DNA of 36,318 nucleotides from Mucidula mucida (Eukaryota; Basidiomycota; Agaricomycetes; Agaricales; Physalacriaceae). Location of the stretch: NCBI GenBank assembly GCA_015501055.1, contig JADNYV010000344.1, positions 1-36,318 on the forward strand, given 5' to 3'. The position numbers and the translations under genes are program-made. A model generated the notes under the pieces. That model saw only the letters and a program-made list of their open reading frames with translations. It made no database searches and was not told the DNA's origin. This document shows positions 9,836 to 20,506 of this stretch, piece after piece. Position 1 is the stretch's first letter. The number at the start of each line of letters is the position of its first letter.

Positions 9836-10453
9836 TCATTTCTGTGTCGCCTTAACAATGGAAACCACGATAATAACAATAATCACTGCGATTGCGACTC
9901 CAATGATGATTCGCATCTGACAAGGGCGTGTTGGTAGGGATAATGAACGGAAATAATGGAGCATACCTTCATGTCCTTCCACCTACGCGAAGGATATGAC
10001 GTGAACGGAAGTGTGAGACAGCGACAAGCTAATAAACATACCACATATTCTGCAGAAAATGTCAGAGTCGGACAACATACAGTAAGCGAGTTGAACGCAC
10101 CTTTCGGACTCGGTTAGCACCGCGCCGGAATCCCTGGGCAGAGACAGCAAGGTTATCTAGACCACGTCAGACGGTGTTCGTCCGTTCTGTTGCGGACGAC
10201 CTGTCTTGTCCTGCAGCGAATCCAACCGCTCTCCTCTCTCCGCCACTTTGGTGATGTTCTCCCGCATAATTCCAACGGTGTCGTCAATTTGTGCCTGGAT
10301 AGCAGCAGTCTTCGGATTTCCGGCCCCCTGAGAGGCGCCTGACGGGTTCGAAGACGAGCCATTGCGAGGCAAGTACGGGTCGTAAGGTTCAGACCTGGAG
10401 ACAAGGCGTTAACGGCTGCGAGCACGGTCTTGCTGGACGATGACGACGAACAT
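9836..10453 (-). CDS. SNC1: v-SNARE, synaptobrevin/Snc1 family
   Basis: Secretory-vesicle SNARE acting in fusion at the plasma membrane. Six exons on the minus strand (10452-10453, 10201-10394, 10101-10156, 10042-10049, 9967-9982, 9836-9916) give 357 nt and 118 residues, matching yeast Snc1/2. The R-SNARE helix has [18 protein letters not shown] then [15 protein letters not shown], with the zero-layer Arg near residue 54. Next come [19 protein letters not shown] and MWWKDMK, and a tail anchor ([19 protein letters not shown]) at about 93-112. Exons 4 and 5 are only 8 and 16 nt. The best start model splits the initiator ATG as AT|G around a 57-nt intron (10395-10451), giving [13 protein letters not shown], which resembles the start of Snc1. 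The start is less sure than the rest. Confidence 0.93.
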
Positions 10454-11127
10454 TATCAAAGTGTGGTCTACAGAAACGGTGTATTGGTGAGCTCGTCGTT
10501 CGTAACAGCGCCGCCGCTGTGTAGCGCGGCGTGAAAGACCTGCTCACCGTTTCAAACGATTTTAAACGGAAAAGTAGACGGGCGTTAGTGTACAAGGAGG
10601 TGGAGGCGCTGTTGGTCGTTTCTCACGTGGGTAACACAGTCAGTCACCGTCACGCTACGCGGCGCTACCCTGATTACGCGCACGGCCATGACCGGATGCC
10701 TCGGCTACTTGCGCAGTAATTCAAAGGCGCTGCTCTCGGTCCCTGACAGTCATATCGGTTTACGCCGCCGTCCATTTCTTCAGGCAGCGACGAGGAGCCT
10801 GCGAGGAGCGGCCAAGAAGTGTTCACAGCCTTAGATGGTATCATCGCGAGGAATCTTTCGTTTCAGTCTTCATGATGCGGGCAGTCATGAAATTGACAAA
10901 GTCTCAACCTCGCAAAACGCCAAAAATGTGCCATAGAGTGTATTGTCCCCGCGCCACGAATTTCTTGGACATGCTTCCGCTAAGCTCTCCTAAGTATGAA
11001 TCCTGCTCCTTATGAAGGAAATTCAACCACTTTCTTGTGTGTTGACGGACATGTGGATATTAATACTATCAATGTTGGCGTATTCGGGCCCCGTAGGGTA
11101 CTGTTTCTCAACAAAACAGTCATCACT
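10454..11127. other. Upstream region of the v-SNARE gene
   Basis: Presumed v-SNARE promoter plus the 3' UTR of the AtuA-like gene, both minus strand. GC-rich near the SNARE start; no protein recognised. Confidence 0.45.
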
Positions 11128-13680
11128 TCAAATTCTCCCTCGCGCCAGAAATTCCTTGGGCAAGTCAACATACTTCGCCCTCAAAAATTCCGCCAAGCTC
11201 TTCCCCAGCGCATCCATCCTACTCGTCGAGGAAACGCCGTTGCCCAGGTAGTCATGAACAACCTGCCGAACCTGATCAACATGTTCCCCCCATAATAGCG
11301 CTAGCACGGCACTCACAAAGTGGACAGCCCAGATACCCGGAAAAACTACACGTTCAATCCTATTACCCACGAACTCCTCAGAAAGAAGTTCAATCATCTT
11401 CTTGAGCGATAAAAGGGACCTGAGCCACGGGTACTCGTCTTCGTGGCGCACGAAGAAACCAACATTGACATCTATACGCGCTCAACAAGATCGTTTTCAT
11501 CCGGGGGTGTTAGAACTCACTACCACCCTTGTCCTGCGACGTTTTGTCAGAACAAGGATATAAGGGAAGATCAGAGATCAAACCCCAGAGCGTGCATGAA
11601 CGATCCATCCCAGAGGTCCGCGAACAGTCTCAAGAGCAATACTTGGATCAACTTGCCCTTTACCGGCGGAGTCGAATTCGACTGTCGTAACGAAGCAATG
11701 GTTTGACTTGGTCCTGTAACAGTTACAGCAGACTCTGCACCAACAAAGTGATACTGATTCGTCAGATACTTGATGTTCATCAGAGCTGGCCAGCTACAGA
11801 ACCATCAGTTTCAAGCACGTCAGGGAACCCGACGCGTACTATTCGATGTACGGCTTCGGAAGAGAAATACGGCGATCAAGCTACCAACAAGTTGTCAATT
11901 GAAAAAGCAAGTGTCATGTTCCGCTCACGTTGAAATGCATTCCTGGAAATGTCCAATCCTTCCACGAATGCGAGCTGAGCCATATTGTCGAAATGCGAAA
12001 AGGCTTCAAGCTTCGGTGCCTGCGCGAAGATCCGAAGCATCGCCGTGCCTAATGCCTCAGTCAAGGGATCTCTTGCGGTCTATGGTCCAAGTTGAAAAAT
12101 ACCGCCTCATATCGCGTAGGTACTGGGACACGTACACTCCGTATTGCGTAAAATCAAAGACGCTAAACTCTTGATCTTCTTGCCCAAATGTGCCTTTACA
12201 TGCAGCTCCACGTTTGCAAACTTTTCTATCGTTTGGGAAGGGTCATCGAGGTTGAGCGTGGTTATTGATACAGAATAACTCACCTTTGATATCAAGCCCG
12301 GTAGCGCACACCCATTGCTCCGCCTGGTACCCCCCAACAGCGCAGATAGCCACCTTTGTGGTATCCGGCGGTGCAGCCCCCTTCACGCTATAAACGCGAA
12401 CACGATCCCTTCCCACTTCCTGTACTTGAACATCGTTCAGAATGCCCTGTACATCGGGATTGAGGTATATCTAACGACATCGCGCGTCAGCATCAGACCT
12501 CATCAAAGGCATTGAGATACACCGACATTCCCTTGTAACTCGTATAATATCTGAGATCGAACAGTATCGATATTGACCACCCCATTGAAGTCGCCTTCTT
12601 CCGGTCGAGTAATGACGAAAGTCCCATCGGCAGATACCTCTGCAATGGGAAAAGCGAGATCAATGCATCGTTCAGCCCCCAGAGACTTGAAGCCCGAGAA
12701 ATTGCCCCCCGTACAATACGCGCCGCATTCCTGTACAAGCTCGTTAGCGACCGCGTGCCACCGATCTGCAGTGGACGCCTACAGTGCAATGTCCAGCCAG
12801 AAGCGCACCAGCAAGACGGTCGTATGCGTTCCATGACCATCCATGCCACCATTGCGAAGCGGCGATCACAGGTGAAGCGTCCGTAACGCGGCCAGTCTGA
12901 GGATCAGTGGCAGAAGCTCGCTTCAAGGAAAAGCGTGGCACTGACGATAATGATATCCGCACCCGCCTCAAGTGCCCCAACGATGGCACGGGCGCCACAA
13001 TATGCATTAGCAGAGATCGGTTCGAGACCCCACGATGCGAGTGGTTTTTGGTCTTCCAAGTGCGGAAAGCGCTCGCCGTTTGTAGTGAGGCTGGAGATGA
13101 ACGGGAGAACGTCGTCCCCAGTTACCGCCGCCACCTGAGGGGAGCTCGCGTCGAGCTTCACTGAACAGAGAGCCGAAAGGACTGACCTTCACTTCTTGAT
13201 AACCTCGGGACTTGAGCAGCTTGTCGCAAGCGTCAGCGAGAGCAGAAGGATTCAATCCTCCAGCATTCGTGATGACCTGAGCAGGACATGAGAACGGAAT
13301 CTCCACAAGGTGATTTGGCGCCCACTCGAAGACGCTTCTCGACAATCATGTCCACAGCATCGCTGAATTGTCGAAAGAACTGCATCTCGTATCCCTTCGT
13401 CGGGTCCTGCAGTCTGTCTAGCGCAAGGCGAGCGATATTCACTTCCGCAAGATAGTCGCCAAAGAGAATATCGACATTTCCGTGCGTCGCTTGGCGCAGA
13501 AGACCGTCGCTGGAATTTACAAAGCTAAAAAAACATTGGTCGTGCAATGAAGAACCGTACGCACTATCTGTCACCAGCATATCCGCTGAACGCGCCAATC
13601 TACAGTGCGTTTGAGCAGACGAACAACGATAATGACGGGCCTACTCGGATAGGTCGCCGGTCGACTCTTGGAGCAGCCAT
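11128..13680 (-). CDS. AtuA-like (DUF1446) protein, frame broken in exons 9-10
   Basis: Family named after AtuA of bacterial acyclic-terpene utilisation; function in fungi unknown. Sixteen minus-strand exons (start 13680; 13645-13680, 13565-13599, 13326-13509, 13187-13276, 12946-13134, 12783-12896, 12527-12730, 12284-12470, 12138-12225, 11929-12079, 11840-11880, 11770-11793, 11584-11713, 11521-11533, 11317-11471, 11128-11271) sum to 1785 nt. Motifs in order: IGAFSGYAGDRYDGLLRQA, DILFGDYLAEVNIA, ITNAGGLNPSALADA, NAYCGARAI, CGAYCTGGNFSGFK, LRIFAQA, FPGMHFNLDRR, GWIVHARSGDKGGNVNVGFF, SSTSRMDALGKSLAEFLRAK. Within exon 9 (about 12180-12190) one base seems missing, and within exon 10 (about 11945-11990) one is extra; the two shifts cancel, leaving only the piece between them in the wrong frame. 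Either a sequence error or a decaying gene. Confidence 0.85.
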
Positions 13681-14354
13681 TTGTACAACGGTGGGAAGGC
13701 ATTTTGACTTGCCTTTATATATAACTTGCTTCGTGAGCGTAAGGGAGCATGAGACGATGACACGAGGCCACTTGACGTGATGCTAGAAGGTTAGATGCGC
13801 TCACGCGAAGTCTGCAAAGTTCCAGGCTCCTTTCAGTAGTCTATATGGTCTCGATGGCATTTACAACCGTGACGTGAAGGGCAACATGAAGTGTCCCTAC
13901 ACAGTCCCGACAAAGTTCAGGGACGACATAACGTGGAACGAGCTGCAAAGTGCTACCTATGGGAGGACATAGCAGGCAGCGGAAGAGGGAGCTGAGCGAA
14001 GGAGACGGGTGGTCAAGGAATCAAGGGTTAAGAGAAAATCAACTAGCAGAGATAAGTACCAGAGCCCGCGGACAAGGAAATAACAAAACTCGCCCCACGG
14101 ACTATTCAGTCACTCGCCCATAAGAAGAAGAAGGCACAGACAATGACAACAAATAGCATGGACCATATCCCAACAGTGCTCAGACGACTGCCAGTTCTCC
14201 AAGAGCAGTCACGAAATCGTAGAATGCAAATTGTTTTCAAAGTGAGTGTTCTGAACGAAGAATTTGATCTGGTAGATTTAGATTACTACAAGAGTAGCAG
14301 TTCGATTGGTAGGTATAAAACATGACACATGGATATTCGACTCTTCATCAAAGA
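13681..14354. other. Intergenic, AtuA-like promoter side
   Basis: Contains the AtuA-like promoter at its left end and the downstream region of the left copy of the inverted gene pair. No convincing gene. Confidence 0.45.
13712..13721 (-). promoter_or_regulatory. TATA box of the AtuA-like gene
   Basis: Minus-strand tatataaagg, 32 nt upstream of the start codon at 13680. Confidence 0.5.
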
Positions 14355-14904
14355 TCAGAAGCTGCGCGATGGCACAATGCGCTTAACCTTCTCCTTCTTC
14401 TCAACAAAATATCCTTTCCTCGTCTCCTTTAGCGTGTAACATCCCTCTGCGACGACTGACGTTGGATTCCGTATCAAAGGTGACGGCGGGTACGTGTCGA
14501 GACATCCTTGTTTCTTCATCAACTTGAGCTTCTTAGGCCGCCCTAATCTCGCAACACGCTTGGCTGCTCGCACCACGGGCACATCCGTGTCAGGTGGATA
14601 GGGATTGGACGCGAAGGGGGATGTAAATGGCCATGTGATGGGTTGTAGCTTTTTCACAACTGGACGTGTGATGGGCTCAAGCTGCTTCTTCAGCGACTGC
14701 TTGAATGACACTGTAATCCATGATCAGGATGTGGCAAATCAAATCGAGGCAAGAAGACATACACTTTGGTTTGCCATATATGTCTTCCATGACGGCCGGG
14801 GAGTCCCAGTCGACATAGGCTGCGCGAATTTCGGGAGCTTCCATGAAGACCGTAGGTGACATGCGAGTGCCAGGGATCATAGGTTTGAATCCGCTCAATT
14901 TCAT
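14355..14904 (-). CDS. Unknown basic protein, left member of inverted pair
   Basis: I do not recognise this family. Two exons, 14763-14904 and 14355-14710, with a 52-nt intron (14711-14762), encode 165 residues. Exon 1 encodes the start MKLSGFKPMIPGTRMSP followed by VFMEAPEIRAAYVDWDSP. Exon 2 is strongly basic: SFKQSLKKQLEPITRP, the repeat-like LEPITRPVVKKLQPITWP, NPYPPDTDVPVVRAAKR, GRPKKLKLMKKQG and a Lys-rich end EKKEKVKRIVPSRSF. No signal peptide, membrane helix or Cys pattern is visible. The right copy (15915-16473) differs at only one of the 47 exon 1 residues (Ser4/Thr4). Conserved splicing, phase and frame in both copies support a real gene. The GRPKKLK patch could act in nuclear targeting or nucleic-acid contact; that is a guess. 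Confidence 0.8.
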
Positions 14905-14969
14905 GGTTGGATAAAGTGCGAGTGATGTGATAGTGATAAAAATTGTTTATTATAAAATTTTGGAAGGGT

Positions 14970-14976
14970 TTTTATA
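14970..14976 (-). promoter_or_regulatory. TATA box of the left inverted-pair gene
   Basis: Minus-strand tataaaa, about 66 nt upstream of the ATG at 14904 and mirrored by the box at 15841. Confidence 0.6.
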
Positions 14977-15115
14977 GTCGGTAGAGCACTGAGACTGTCG
15001 GAGGACACGTCTCGAGAAGAGAGGAGCCATTCCTGTGTCGACTCAGATAGTCGTGAAGAGGGGCCATGTCTACAATGTGGATAACCCTTTGCCCAGGCAA
15101 GTCGGTGAGATCCAG

Positions 15116-15714
15116 CGACGCCTTCTCCGGGCAAATGCCTGCTCATGCAAATTGGCAGCGTACCCAGCCGATGTCGTTCATTCAGAATGTAGAGGTCAAA
15201 GCAATGATATCTAGGGATGCCAAAAGATTAGTCTTCATGGTGTTCCAAAGTCCGAGGGCAGTACAGCTTTCATAAACGCCGGAATGAGTAGTCTCTCCGA
15301 ACGAAGACATGGAGAGCTGAGACAGTGCGAGTGTGAGAACGTCAACGATCGCCGTCAGCGATCTGCGTCCGAGAGCAGTGCAGGTTGAACATCGGACGCT
15401 CTCTTACTATGTGCATATATGGAGAGTGAGACCAGGTTAAGACCCTCAGGAAAGTCGTGATGAAGAGCAGAGCAAGAAAAGAAAGCGTAGATGTTTGCTG
15501 GTCTATATTGACCGCTTGATCGTTGACTTTCTCACGCTTCTCTCTGTCTCGGCTCGTCATCGTGTCTTCGCGTACCGTCTTCGGCGTCTAAATTCCACTT
15601 GCTCTCGGACTTTGCGCCCTCAGTAAAATTGACCTTTCGCTTCTCTGATAACATTAGTATCTCATAGGGGGGCTTGATTGTCTACACTAGGCTCGAGCGA
15701 CACGTCTCAGCTAT
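15116..15714. other. Spacer between the inverted arms
   Basis: About 600 nt of single-copy sequence between two divergent promoters. No protein recognised; it would form the loop if the arms paired. Confidence 0.5.
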
Positions 15715-15840
15715 GGACCTCACCAAACTGCCTGGGCAGAGGGTTATGCATATTCTAGACATGACCCCCATCTGAGTCGACACAGGAATGGCTCCTCTCT
15801 TCTCGAGACGTGTCCTCCGACAGTCTCAGTGCTCTACCGA

Positions 15841-15847
15841 CTATAAA
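15841..15847 (+). promoter_or_regulatory. TATA box of the right inverted-pair gene
   Basis: tataaaa within gactataaaaacc, 74 nt upstream of the ATG at 15915. Confidence 0.6.
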
Positions 15848-15914
15848 AACCCTTCCCAAATTTTGATAATATATAATTTACATCTCTATCACATCACTCG
15901 CAGTTTATCCAACC

Positions 15915-16473
15915 ATGAAATTGACCGGATTCAAACCTATGATCCCTGGCACTCGCATGTCACCTACGGTCTTCATGGAAGCTCCCGAAATCCGTGCAGC
16001 CTATGTCGACTGGGACTCCCCGGCCGTCATGGAAGACATATATGGCAAACCAAAGTGTATGTCTTCTTTCCTCGATTGCTTTTGCCACCTCCTGATCATG
16101 GATTACAGTGTCATTCAAGCAATCGCTGAAGAAGCAGCTTGAGCCCATCACACGTCCAGTATCGAAAAAGCTACAACCCATCACACGGCCGTTATTATCC
16201 CCCTTCGTCTTGTCGACGTCCAATCCCTACCCACCGGACACGGACGTGCCCGTGGTGCGAGCGGTCAAGTGTGTTGCGAGATCAGGGCGGCCTAAGAAGC
16301 TCAAGTTGATGAAAAACCAAGGTTGTCTTGACACGTACCCGCCGTCGCCGTTGATACGGAATCCAACGTCAGTCGTCGCAGAGGGTTGTTACACGCTAAA
16401 GGAGACGAGGAGGGGATTTTTTGTTGAGAAGAAGGAGAAGGTTAAGCGCATTGTACCTTCGCGCAGCTTCTGA
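15915..16473 (+). CDS. Unknown basic protein, right member of inverted pair
   Basis: Same gene as the left copy. Exons 15915-16056 and 16109-16473, with a 52-nt intron at 16057-16108, encode 168 residues. Exon 1 has MKLTGFKPMIPGTRMSP. Exon 2 has SPFVLSTSNPYPPDTD where the left copy has SPFASNPYPPDTD. Because the relic reads FVVSTMNPYP, the longer version is probably ancestral and the left copy lost three codons. Other changes are few (Ala/Val, Arg/Cys, Lys/Asn, Tyr/Phe). Most differences are conservative and the frame is kept, which suggests both copies are or were recently functional, or that gene conversion keeps them alike. Confidence 0.8.
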
Positions 16474-16993
16474 CTCTTCATAATGCACTGTGCCGCTTGT
16501 TATCTCTTAATTTATAAACTCTTATTCAAACAGCTTCTCCTGATTCCTCGCCGTTAAGTACATAGTCCACACAGTACTTGGAAGATTGAAGACACGTCTT
16601 ACTTCAACATGTCGATATGTACGCATGACAACTTCTAAAGTATAATTCTCTGAAAACGATGAGAATAGCATCAACGAGGCCAAAGTTTGTTAGGCGTAAA
16701 CAGGCAAAGGACCTACCAATGACACCGCGGCGCGTTCCCGTTCAAGTCGATGGAGTTCGAGAAAGCGTGAGGACATCATTAAAATCCCATACGCAGTATG
16801 AGAAGCCATAAATCGAATTATCGTTCGTTATAATACTGACCCAACAGTCCAGTCTCTACGAGAGGGCACTATATTTAGAAGTTTGTTTATGGCGAAAGGG
16901 TATCATGGCAGAAAGGGATTAGAGCTGGCACTACCAGAAACAATGCCAACGTTGTGGTAAAAAAGTGGACAGAGAAATCTCTCCAACGTCCTT
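16474..16993. other. Convergent 3' spacer
   Basis: AT-rich sequence between the right pair gene and the oxidase stop codon. No gene seen. Confidence 0.5.
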
Positions 16994-19123
16994 CTACACT
17001 GTACAGAAACCATCTGCATCCCAACGTTCACTTCCGACACCGCCTACGACAATGAACAAGTCATCAGGATCATACTTGCTCTTAATCGCGCTCAATTTGT
17101 CATAATTAGGTCCGTAGAACGTAGTCTGGAAATTGAGCTCTGTCGGGTCCGCTTCATTAGAGTACGAGCCAGCATCGGGCCCAATGGCCTCCTCCATGAT
17201 CGGCAGTTGAGTCGTCTGGAACTCCGTCTTGACGGAGGGGATCAAGGACGGATCAGTGGTATCGGCCCAACCATTGACAACAATCATCTGAGGAAAGCAT
17301 TAGATTCGGGAGGGAAATTTCAACAAGGCCATACATGGGTCTTGGCTGATCTCCACTTTGGATGAACAGCAGAATCGATATACGCGTTTTCTGCGACTTT
17401 GCCTGTGAACAACAGCAAGATTTGTTAGTCGTGATGTGCCTTGGTAGCGATAATAACTACCTCCAGCAACAAGATGACCAAGAATGCTGTATGTCCCGTC
17501 TTGTCAGCCTACGGACAGGTAGACAAACGAGAAACGACTTACGAGAGAGCGCCAGCGTCCCACAGCTTCGTGTACATCTGGCCTATAGCCTCTGGCGAAT
17601 CACGATAAACGGCTTCGGGAAACAAGCGAGAACCCATAGCTAGGTTTTGCGCAACAACGTCATCCGCAGTTGTGACAGCATCGTTAAAGCTCAATTCCTG
17701 CATAGACTGTGACCCAATCGTCCCACCAGTTGCTACAATATCATCCACCAACGGCTGCAGCGCCGACGTTGCAACGTCTGTGCTGACGTTCGGGAAGTAT
17801 GTGGCTATCACGACGTGGAACTGCAACTCGGAGGACACGTTCCGGCGTGCATACTGGTACTGGCCAGGGCGAAGGTCGTCGCAATCGAAGATGTGCTTAG
17901 CGTGCACTCCCATGATGTTTCCAAAGGTAATGGAGGAGTTGGATTCTACCAGGATGCTGGACACCGTCCCGTTGAAGGTGGGGAATGTACGGAAAGTTGC
18001 AGATACGATGACGCCCCAAGAGCCGGCTCCGCCACCACGAAGAGCCCAGAACACTGAATCGTAGCATGAGTTGGCGCATACTAGTCAGAATACAGACACT
18101 GACGATCGCTATTTTGAGTCTCGTCTGCCGTGACGACTTGTGCGTTCCCAGTGACAACCTCGAATTCTAAAGAACTATCAAACAAGTTATACACCGAGAG
18201 GCCAGAGAACATACGAAGCACATTGTCGGCTGCCAGACCGAGTAAAGGAGAGAGCGCCGAATGTCCACCGCCTTGGAGATATCCTCCTGCGGCTACGACG
18301 GTGGCAGCTGTTCCACCAATAACTATCTTCCCCTCCGCCTTGGCGGCTTGATACAGTGTGCTCAAGAAGACGCCACTGCCAACAGTCACTGCTGAGCCTT
18401 GACTGACATTACCGACCTTGTAGTCCTCATAGAACGAGATGTTCTGTAGAAGGTGCGTCGAGATCAGTAATGAGTCGCGGGCAGTGGAACGGCCGAGATA
18501 GTCGTGGCCCGACGCCTTGATGGCGACCCGCAAGTTGTATGCTTTTGCAAATGCGATGCCAGCCTAGAAACCAAAGTTGATGAAGAGTATGTATGTGAAT
18601 CAAAATTTTTCTGACCTCAACGTCATCAGCAGAAGTTGCTAGGACTGCGTAGAGAGGAACGTTTCCTTGCTCGCAGTTTCCGGTCGTATTGCGCGAGCAA
18701 ATTTCTGGTGGTTCGGACTCATAACTCTAACCCTGCTTCAGCTGTTATACGAAAAAATCAGAATGTATTTGCAGTACCTGTTCCCAATTCAACTGTGGGG
18801 TCAAAGACGTGAACAACAAATGACTGTTAGAAACAAAGAATGCATACCTGATTCATCGCGCCGGGAATGTTTGCACGGAATACAGAACTGGTCCATTCGG
18901 CGTCTGTACACCCACCACGATCTTTGCAGAATTGGCCAGAAGGGACGACCGTGGTTAGGCGGCCAGAAATCGACGCGTTCAATGCACTCCACGCGTCATC
19001 CGAAGGGAAATCTGCATCTCCCGGAGCACTTCGACAGGACTGAGCATCAATCCGGAGTACGGAAGAAAGAAGAACGAAAAGAAGAAGGGAGTGGATTTTT
19101 ATTGGGGAGACTATGGTGGACAT
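16994..19123 (-). CDS. Secreted FAD-linked oxidase, berberine-bridge (BBE)-like
   Basis: Nine exons (18848-19123, 18778-18792, 18616-18726, 18215-18563, 18104-18166, 17543-18053, 17461-17486, 17335-17402, 16994-17287) sum to 1713 nt, 570 residues, all in frame. The start is hydrophobic (IHSLLLFVLLSSVLRIDAQS), a likely secretion signal cleaved near residue 28. FAD-binding PCMH-type domain: IKASGHDYLGRS with His154 as probable 8-alpha-His-FAD site, then VGSGV, GGTAATVVAAGGYLQGGGHS and LRGGGAGSWGVI. The second Cys link typical of bicovalent BBE enzymes is not seen. The C-terminal BBE segment has FYGPNYDKLSAIKSKYDPDD and ends GFCTV. Substrate unknown; relatives oxidise sugars, alcohols or alkaloid-like compounds. 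Confidence 0.92.
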
Positions 19124-20506
19124 GGCGCCCGTAAGGTATGGGGAGATGAACTGAAGCGAGCCTTATATACGGGTGGAGCCATCACCTGAATATTCAGGAC
19201 TCGAGTTGGAAAACATAGCACCGCCTTTAGATCTCCGTCGGACTGCGCAGGATTGGGGCAGGAATATATAGCCGTCTGCAGGACTGAAGAGGCATGACTA
19301 ATAGCGTAGTATTTGCACGACTCCAGTCTCCAGCAACTCAACGGCGCACCCTGAGCGCGCTTTGATACAGATCTAGGTTCTTCGTTAGCCGTGCCGATGG
19401 ACTCCATGCTACGTACTTGGAGGCGGTACTTCGAGTTTCTTTAACAACAGCGGAGTAGACAAGTTGGCCCTCTCACAGAAGGTTTTATTGCGCGAATGCA
19501 GGTTTACAAAGGTCTAGCTGGTGTTGCTGGATGCGACAGAGGAATGAATTGACGGCCAAAAGCGTTTACTCGTAACAGGTCCAGTGTCCACGCTGAACTT
19601 GTTAATCTGTGCACGTTACGCGAATTATGAGTAAGTTCCTTGTGATGAGGAAGAAACCTCACCACTGCCACCAGGGTCAACCGGCCGCTCTCTATTTCTA
19701 TACACGCGTTGATATCTTCGAGCCTACTCAAGGTTTCAGATTTCTCCTGGCGGCGCCTGGCCGTTACAGGAATCATTCTGAGCTCGAGGTTGCCCAACGT
19801 CGTCGAAAGACACCCCCAAAATAGGTTAGTGCTCCTTGTAGCATCCAATGTGATACGTTGATGAAAAAGTGAATGAGGGCAGATAGCATTGACAAGGATG
19901 GTGGGATGAGAGAGGGCGTATTGAAACTCCGCCGCCGAACGGCATCACTCCTACCCGAACTTTGAATGAAACCAACCAGGAATTTGACCAGAAATCACCT
20001 TGGAACAGCCATAAAGTTTCTGCAAGTGACGTGGATTGGCGCCTCGAATCAACTCTACATATCTCATCTTTGGCTGAGCTACAATATCCGGACCGCGCCT
20101 ATTTACTCCAGGCCAATGCTACTGACTTGGTCGATGGAAAGGTCGTTGACTGTTCAGATCGTTCTATACCTATGACCGAGCATTTGCGTAAAAGATTTAC
20201 AGGCGCAAGACTATGCAGATAATGACGGCAAGCCTACCGAATGCAAGAGGTCTCGAACGGTTTCCGCGTGTCTCTGGGTCACGTTTGACTTGAGTACTCA
20301 TGTACTGGAAATGTAATGCGTGTACTCTGGAAACTCCAAGTGGGGTTTTTATGTCCGGGGCGTTGCTTACCATAAGCACTCGGAGACAGGGCAAGCAGCA
20401 GATAAGCACATTTTGGTACAATGGTAATGAAGCATACATATTTTCAATGATCTTCTTACTGTGTTTGGATCTCCAAGGTGATATGTCTCCATACCAGCTA
20501 CGTATT
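19124..20506. other. Oxidase promoter and long gene-poor region
   Basis: The right part is downstream of the metalloprotease gene. A minus-strand open frame at 19504-19848 (114 codons) has no recognisable motif or splice context. Nothing else supported. Confidence 0.4.
19161..19169 (-). promoter_or_regulatory. TATA box of the FAD oxidase gene
   Basis: Minus-strand tatataagg, 38 nt upstream of the start at 19123. Confidence 0.55.

Larger units (their letters stand above)
14340..15115. repeat. Left arm of large inverted duplication
   Basis: Mirror image of 15715-16490. It covers the complete left gene, its TATA box and about 150 nt of upstream sequence, for example gacacgtctcgagaagagag and ccattcctgtgtcgactcag in both arms. 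Arm ends are approximate; similarity fades outside them. Confidence 0.88.
15715..16490. repeat. Right arm of large inverted duplication
   Basis: Reverse complement of 14340-15115, with small differences including a 9-nt extra piece in exon 2 (Val-Leu-Ser-Thr context) that the relic at 1.2-3.0 kb also has. Confidence 0.88.

Noticed and set aside
11794..11839. In-frame TAG in the AtuA-like gene after PKPYIE
   Set aside because: It lies at an exon end: TA|gtacgc starts a 46-nt intron and TA+C restores Tyr (YIEYWPAL).
19504..19848. 114-codon minus-strand ORF
   Set aside because: No recognisable domain, splice partner or promoter; treated as chance.
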